64,000 nt of DNA from CAZMUQ01 sp964569845 (GTDB lineage: Archaea; Thermoproteota; Bathyarchaeia; Hecatellales; Hecatellaceae). The notes below the pieces were generated by a model that made no database searches, was not told the origin of the DNA, and saw only the letters and a list, made by a program, of their open reading frames with translations. The stretch lies in assembly GCA_964569845.1 (NCBI GenBank), contig CAZMUQ010000001.1, positions 1 to 64,000 on the forward strand, given 5' to 3'. The position numbers and the translations under genes were made by a program. Position 1 is the stretch's first letter. The number at the start of each line of letters is the position of its first letter. Positions 60,222 through 64,000 of the stretch are shown here, piece after piece.

Positions 60222-61241
60222 TTAAACCTTGATTATACTCTCCTTTATGGTAAGTAAATCTCTTAAAACTGCACTTGCAGTTTCAATTCCACCTGCACCC
60301 TTACCAATAATAGTTTCTTCACCAGCATATTTAGAGATAAACGTTACCGCATTAAGTGTACCACCAACACATAATGGATGTGTTTTTGAGATTGGTTGAG
60401 GTTTAACTTCAAGTTTATTATTTTCAGCTGAAGCTATAAGCTTAATTTCACAATTCTGCTTTAATGCATCTTCCACATCATCTAATGTGATACCTCTAAT
60501 ACCTTTTACCTTAACATCTTGTAATACAGCTTTAGTACCTAAAACCCAGTTAGCTAAGATTACAAGTTTGCATGCAGAATCCCATCCATCAATATCTAGG
60601 GATGGGTCAGCCTCAGCATATCCTGCTTTTTGAGCCTCTAAAAGAGCTTCTTCAAAAGAAACTTTATCAGTGGTCATTCTTGTAAGAATATAGTTTGTTG
60701 TTCCGTTTAGAATACCTTTAAATGAGGTTATGTAATCTCCAAGCAAACATTTTTTGGCGAAATCTAGGATAGGGGTGCCGCCACCAACACATCCACTAAA
60801 TCTAAGGAAAAGGTTGTTATATTTTGCAAGCTCCATTAATGCTGGAAAAGCTAAAGCTAGTGGACCCTTGTTGGTTGTTACAACATGTCTTCCCATCTTT
60901 AGGGCAGTTTTAATATGAGTTAATCCTGGTTCCCCATTAACAATGTTTGTTGGAGTTACTTCAACAACAACTTCAGCATCAACTTCCTCTATTACCCTAT
61001 TAGCATCCAAATCTTTTACACCAAACTTATCAACATATGCAACTGAACCTTTTTGATGCTTCACCTTTAACGCATACTCTATGTTAACTCCTCTTCTATT
61101 TATTACAGCTCCACCTTTATCAGCAATAGCGACAATTCTAGGGTAAAATCTGAATTTTTCAACTAACTCTTCGGACCTTTCAATAATCATTCTAGAAAAA
61201 TTTTGACCCACAACTCCAAATCCAACTAAAATTATTCTCAA
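60222..61241 (-). CDS. hom: Homoserine dehydrogenase
   Basis: 339 residues, TTG start. IILVGFGVVGQNFSRMI nucleotide loop, VTTNKGPLALAFPALMELA, ILNGTTNYILTRMT, and GYAEADPSLDIDGWDSACKL with the catalytic Lys/Asp. No ACT domain. Lies 12 bases after thrC. Confidence 0.94.
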   Translation of the reverse strand: MRIILVGFGVVGQNFSRMIIERSEELVEKFRFYPRIVAIADKGGAVINRRGVNIEYALKVKHQKGSVAYVDKFGVKDLDANRVIEEVDAEVVVEVTPTNIVNGEPGLTHIKTALKMGRHVVTTNKGPLALAFPALMELAKYNNLFLRFSGCVGGGTPILDFAKKCLLGDYITSFKGILNGTTNYILTRMTTDKVSFEEALLEAQKAGYAEADPSLDIDGWDSACKLVILANWVLGTKAVLQDVKVKGIRGITLDDVEDALKQNCEIKLIASAENNKLEVKPQPISKTHPLCVGGTLNAVTFISKYAGEETIIGKGAGGIETASAVLRDLLTIKESIIKV

Positions 61242-61253
61242 TCCTCTAACCTC

Positions 61254-62480
61254 TTACTTTTCCAAAATTTTCTTAAATTCTTCAAAGTTAACATTAATTT
61301 TCACAGTTTTTCCTCCAAGAAGTTTTACAGGTGTATCAGGATCTTTTAAACCATGACCTGTTGCAACACAAACAATAGTTTCGTCTCTACTTATCCTTCC
61401 ATTTTCAACAAGCTTTTTTAAACCTGCAATTGAGGATGCACTTGCAGGCTCAACAAACAATCCTTCAAGTTTAGCTAATTTTCTTTGAGCTTCTAAAATT
61501 TCTGCATCTGTAACAATTTCAGCTCCACCATTGGATTGTTTGATAGCATTTATAGCTTTTTTCCAATTTACAGGTGAACCTATTCTTATAGCTGTAGCAA
61601 TAGTTTCAGGGTTAAGTATAGGTTTAATAGTTTCCTCGCCATTTTTTACAGCTTTTGCTATAGGAGCGGCTCCCTCAGCTTGGACACCAAACATTTTTGG
61701 TAATTTTTCTGCTAAATTTAATTTCTTAAGCTCAAAAAATCCTTTCCATATTGCACTTATATTTCCTGCATTTCCAACAGGAACAATAACATTATCAGGA
61801 ATTAAACCTTTAAGTTGGTCTACAACCTCAAATGCTAAAGTTTTTTGTCCCTCAAGTCTGTAGGGATTAACAGAGTTGAGAAGGTAGATATCTCCCCTTT
61901 CAAGTGAAAGCTTAAAAACCATTTTTAATGCATCATCAAAATTTCCAGAAATCTGAATAATTTTTGCATCATAAACAATGGCCTGAGCAAGTTTACCGTA
62001 AGCTATTTTTCCAGCAGGTATTACAACTATGCACTTAATTCCAGCTTTTGCAGCATAAGCTGAAAGAGATGCTGAAGTATTTCCCGTTGAGGCACAAACA
62101 ACAGCTTTAACTCCATACTCTAACGCTTTTGTTATACCAACAGTCATTCCCCTATCTTTAAATGAACCAGTGGGATTTTCTCCCTCATTTTTTAGGTATA
62201 ACTTTTTAACCCCAATTTCTTTTTCAAGCCTAGCACATCTGTAAAGTCCGGTTCCACCTTCTCCTAAACTAACAACCTTAGATTCATCAATAATTGGTAA
62301 AAGCTCCTTATATCTCCAAACAGATAATACACGCTTTTTCCATTTTGAAAACTTAATTTTTTGGCTTAATTCATCATAGTTGTACACTACAGTTAAAAGA
62401 TCTCCGCATTTTTTACAGGTATAAACTATGTCCAAATGGCTATATTTTTCATTGCAATTTATGCATTCAAGGTAAAACAA
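61254..62480 (-). CDS. thrC: Threonine synthase
   Basis: 408 residues, TTG start. Unusual in family terms only for the N-terminal zinc ribbon common in archaeal forms (CINCNEKY and CKKCGDLL). PLP-binding Lys in ENPTGSFKDRGMTVG, glycine loop VPVGNAGNISAIWKG, CASTGNTSASLSAYAAKAG and VATGHGLKDPDTP. Converts phosphohomoserine to threonine; homoserine kinase is not in the window. Confidence 0.94.
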   Translation of the reverse strand: MFYLECINCNEKYSHLDIVYTCKKCGDLLTVVYNYDELSQKIKFSKWKKRVLSVWRYKELLPIIDESKVVSLGEGGTGLYRCARLEKEIGVKKLYLKNEGENPTGSFKDRGMTVGITKALEYGVKAVVCASTGNTSASLSAYAAKAGIKCIVVIPAGKIAYGKLAQAIVYDAKIIQISGNFDDALKMVFKLSLERGDIYLLNSVNPYRLEGQKTLAFEVVDQLKGLIPDNVIVPVGNAGNISAIWKGFFELKKLNLAEKLPKMFGVQAEGAAPIAKAVKNGEETIKPILNPETIATAIRIGSPVNWKKAINAIKQSNGGAEIVTDAEILEAQRKLAKLEGLFVEPASASSIAGLKKLVENGRISRDETIVCVATGHGLKDPDTPVKLLGGKTVKINVNFEEFKKILEK

Positions 62481-62631
62481 TTTTTAGGAGACCTCATATA
62501 TCCATAATTACTACATTTAACTTAACCTTTTGATTCACTTCTTTATTGATAACCTTTACCACATAAAACAAAAAGTTTAACTGTTAAAATTTAAGTTTAG
62601 TTTAGATTATACTTTAAGGGGTAGAATTTAA

Positions 62632-63915
62632 ATGGTAAAGATGCGTAGAGAAGGTTTCAACTATATAAGGAAGCTTGCAAAGATGCATCATGAGTGGAGA
62701 AGTGAATGCATAAATCTTATTGCAAGTGAAAATATTACAAGTTTAGCTGTTAGAGAACTTTTAGCATCTGATTTTTCCCATAGATATGCTGAAGGAGAAC
62801 CATTTAGCAGGCTTTACGGTGGAACAAAATATATAGATTTAATTGAGGATTTTGCCAAAAAAAAGTTAAAGAAGGTTTTTGGTGCTGAATACGTAAATTT
62901 GAAACCTTTATCGGGCTCCCAAGCAAACTTAGCAGTAATATATGCTTTAACAAATCCTGGAGAAACTATAATTACCCTATCCTTGGTTGATGGAGGACAT
63001 ATCAGTTGCATGGATTTTGGTGGAGCTGGCTTAAGAAATCTTAAAGTTGAAACTTTAGCTTTTGATAAAAAAGAAATAAATATTGATGTTGATGCTTCAA
63101 TAAAAAAGATTATGGAAGTAAAACCATCCTTATGTTTCCTTGGTGGTAGTGTAATACTTTTCCCTCAACCAGTAAAAGAAATTAAAAATGCTCTAAATGA
63201 AGTTGGAGGAAATCTTGTTTATGATGCTTCTCATGTTTTAGGGTTAATAGCTGGTAAACAATTTCAAGATCCGTTGAAAGAAGGATCCGATATTGTTACA
63301 AGTAGCACCCATAAAACTTTTCCAGGTCCCCAAGGTGGAGTAATATTTTGCAAAAGCACTTTAGCTGAAAAAATTGATAAAGCAGTTTTTCCAGGTCTTG
63401 TAAGTAACCACCATCTTCACCATATAGCTGCATTAGCTGTATCCCTTTTAGAGGTTGAAAAGTTTGGTGTAAATTATGCTAAACAAATTATAAAAAATGC
63501 TAAAGCACTAGCCGAATCATTATATAACGATGGTTTTAATGTTGTTGCCGCCCATAAAGGTTTTACTGAAACACATCAAATTTTAGTTGATGTATCAAAA
63601 TTTGGCGGAGGAAATACTGTTTCTACACTATTAGAGAAATCAAATATAATTTGCAACAAAAATCTTCTACCTTGGGATAATCCTAAGGAGATAGATAATC
63701 CTAGTGGAATAAGGCTTGGAACAGCAGAATTAACAAGGTTAGGGTTAAAAGAGGAAGATATGGTTGAAATTTCAAAATTTATAAGGCAAGTTATAATTGA
63801 GAAAAGAAATCCTGCTACAATTGCGAAAAAAGTTAAAAATTTTATGAAAAATTTCCGTAAAATTCATTACTCATTTAAGAAAGACTTAGCCTATAAGTAC
63901 ATAAACTTTTATTAA
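62632..63915 (+). CDS. glyA: Serine hydroxymethyltransferase
   Basis: 427 residues, ATG start. SHMT features: INLIASENITSLAVRELL, HRYAEGEPFSRLYGG, VNLKPLSGSQANLAVIYAL, YDASHVLGLIAGKQFQ, and the PLP Lys in VTSSTHKTFPGPQGGVIF. The central region is shorter and more divergent than bacterial GlyA, as in archaeal enzymes that use tetrahydromethanopterin or folate. Interconverts serine and glycine. Confidence 0.93.
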   Translation: MVKMRREGFNYIRKLAKMHHEWRSECINLIASENITSLAVRELLASDFSHRYAEGEPFSRLYGGTKYIDLIEDFAKKKLKKVFGAEYVNLKPLSGSQANLAVIYALTNPGETIITLSLVDGGHISCMDFGGAGLRNLKVETLAFDKKEINIDVDASIKKIMEVKPSLCFLGGSVILFPQPVKEIKNALNEVGGNLVYDASHVLGLIAGKQFQDPLKEGSDIVTSSTHKTFPGPQGGVIFCKSTLAEKIDKAVFPGLVSNHHLHHIAALAVSLLEVEKFGVNYAKQIIKNAKALAESLYNDGFNVVAAHKGFTETHQILVDVSKFGGGNTVSTLLEKSNIICNKNLLPWDNPKEIDNPSGIRLGTAELTRLGLKEEDMVEISKFIRQVIIEKRNPATIAKKVKNFMKNFRKIHYSFKKDLAYKYINFY

Positions 63916-63941
63916 TTTAGTAAAAATTAGGGTAGTTTAGG

Positions 63942-64000
63942 ATGAACATGAAAAAGAAACTTGAGATTGTTAAGAAAGCTTTAGAGGACGATTTTCATAG
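63942..64000 (+). CDS. Start of a further gene, cut by the window end
   Basis: An ATG at 63942 (or 63948) opens a frame to the window edge encoding NMKKKLEIVKKALEDDF. It follows glyA by 26 bases on the same strand. Too short to assign. Confidence 0.45.
   Translation, partial: MNMKKKLEIVKKALEDDFH

Noticed and set aside
1..64000. CRISPR arrays, insertion sequences or rRNA genes
   Set aside because: No regularly spaced repeats, transposase motifs or rRNA segments were seen.

Overview
The window is a gene-dense, AT-rich stretch of an archaeal chromosome, most likely from the TACK/Thermoproteota side (a Bathyarchaeia-like lineage is plausible but cannot be proved from this sequence). The archaeal markers are eS26, an Lsm/Sm protein, RIO2 kinase, archaeal-type methionine adenosyltransferase, an aKMT-like lysine methyltransferase, archaeal ProRS and ThrRS, an archaetidylinositol-phosphate-synthase-like enzyme, LysW-carrier lysine biosynthesis, diphthamide synthesis, F420 synthesis (CofE), a PAC2 proteasome chaperone, TATA-box promoters close to starts, C/D-box guide RNAs and very frequent TTG starts.

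Region 1 (1-4977) is a decaying integrated island. It begins in the 3' half of a tRNA-Ser gene, from which a broken tyrosine integrase reads out. It then carries a TauE/SafE transporter, a collapsed sulfate-activation locus (truncated ATP sulfurylase, and a phosphodiesterase/APS-kinase chimera with an in-frame stop), a ribbon-helix-helix protein with a nuclease-like core, a VapBC toxin-antitoxin pair and the C-terminal wreck of a second integrase. Region 2 (4978-8149) holds a class III aminotransferase, a C/D guide RNA, a small unknown protein and PurT. Region 3 (8235-15112) is a complete hypE/hypDABCF set for [NiFe]-hydrogenase maturation, with a GalT-like protein embedded in it; no hydrogenase structural genes are in view. 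Region 4 (15204-22248) has protein quality control and regulation: aKMT, a heptad-cysteine protein, a PAC2 protein, NfeD plus stomatin, DUF429, a C/D sRNA, a radical SAM enzyme and a membrane-tethered winged-helix regulator.

Region 5 (22245-31432, minus strand) is a purine operon in the order purC-purS-purQ-purL-purF-purF paralogue-CYTH protein-purD-purE. Region 6 (31721-41957) mixes RNA, nucleotide and salvage genes: lsm, methionine adenosyltransferase, RIO2, pyrG, adenine deaminase, a phosphoribosyltransferase, MTA phosphorylase, diphthamide ligase and purA. Region 7 (42097-47851) is translation and lipid or cofactor genes (ProRS, eS26, PadR, CDP-alcohol phosphotransferase, ThrRS, CofE). 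Region 8 (47848-63915) is amino-acid biosynthesis: lysJ, lysZ, lysY, lysX and lysW (interrupted by a membrane protein and a thiolase/DUF35 pair), hisA-hisB-hisD-hisE-hisI plus a PHP phosphatase, thrC-hom-aspartokinase and glyA.

The most unusual signal is start-codon use. Four genes (purL, hypD, nfeD, vapC) have conserved N-terminal coding sequence that reaches the preceding gene's stop codon with no ATG, GTG or TTG available; each has an ATA, ATT or ATC codon at the expected place, in purL behind a very good Shine-Dalgarno sequence. Other points of interest are a PurF paralogue lacking the glutaminase cysteine, a thiolase-like protein lacking its usual nucleophile, the GalT-like protein in the hyp operon, a small protein with cysteines spaced exactly seven apart, a 27-bp perfect palindrome, and candidate small RNAs.
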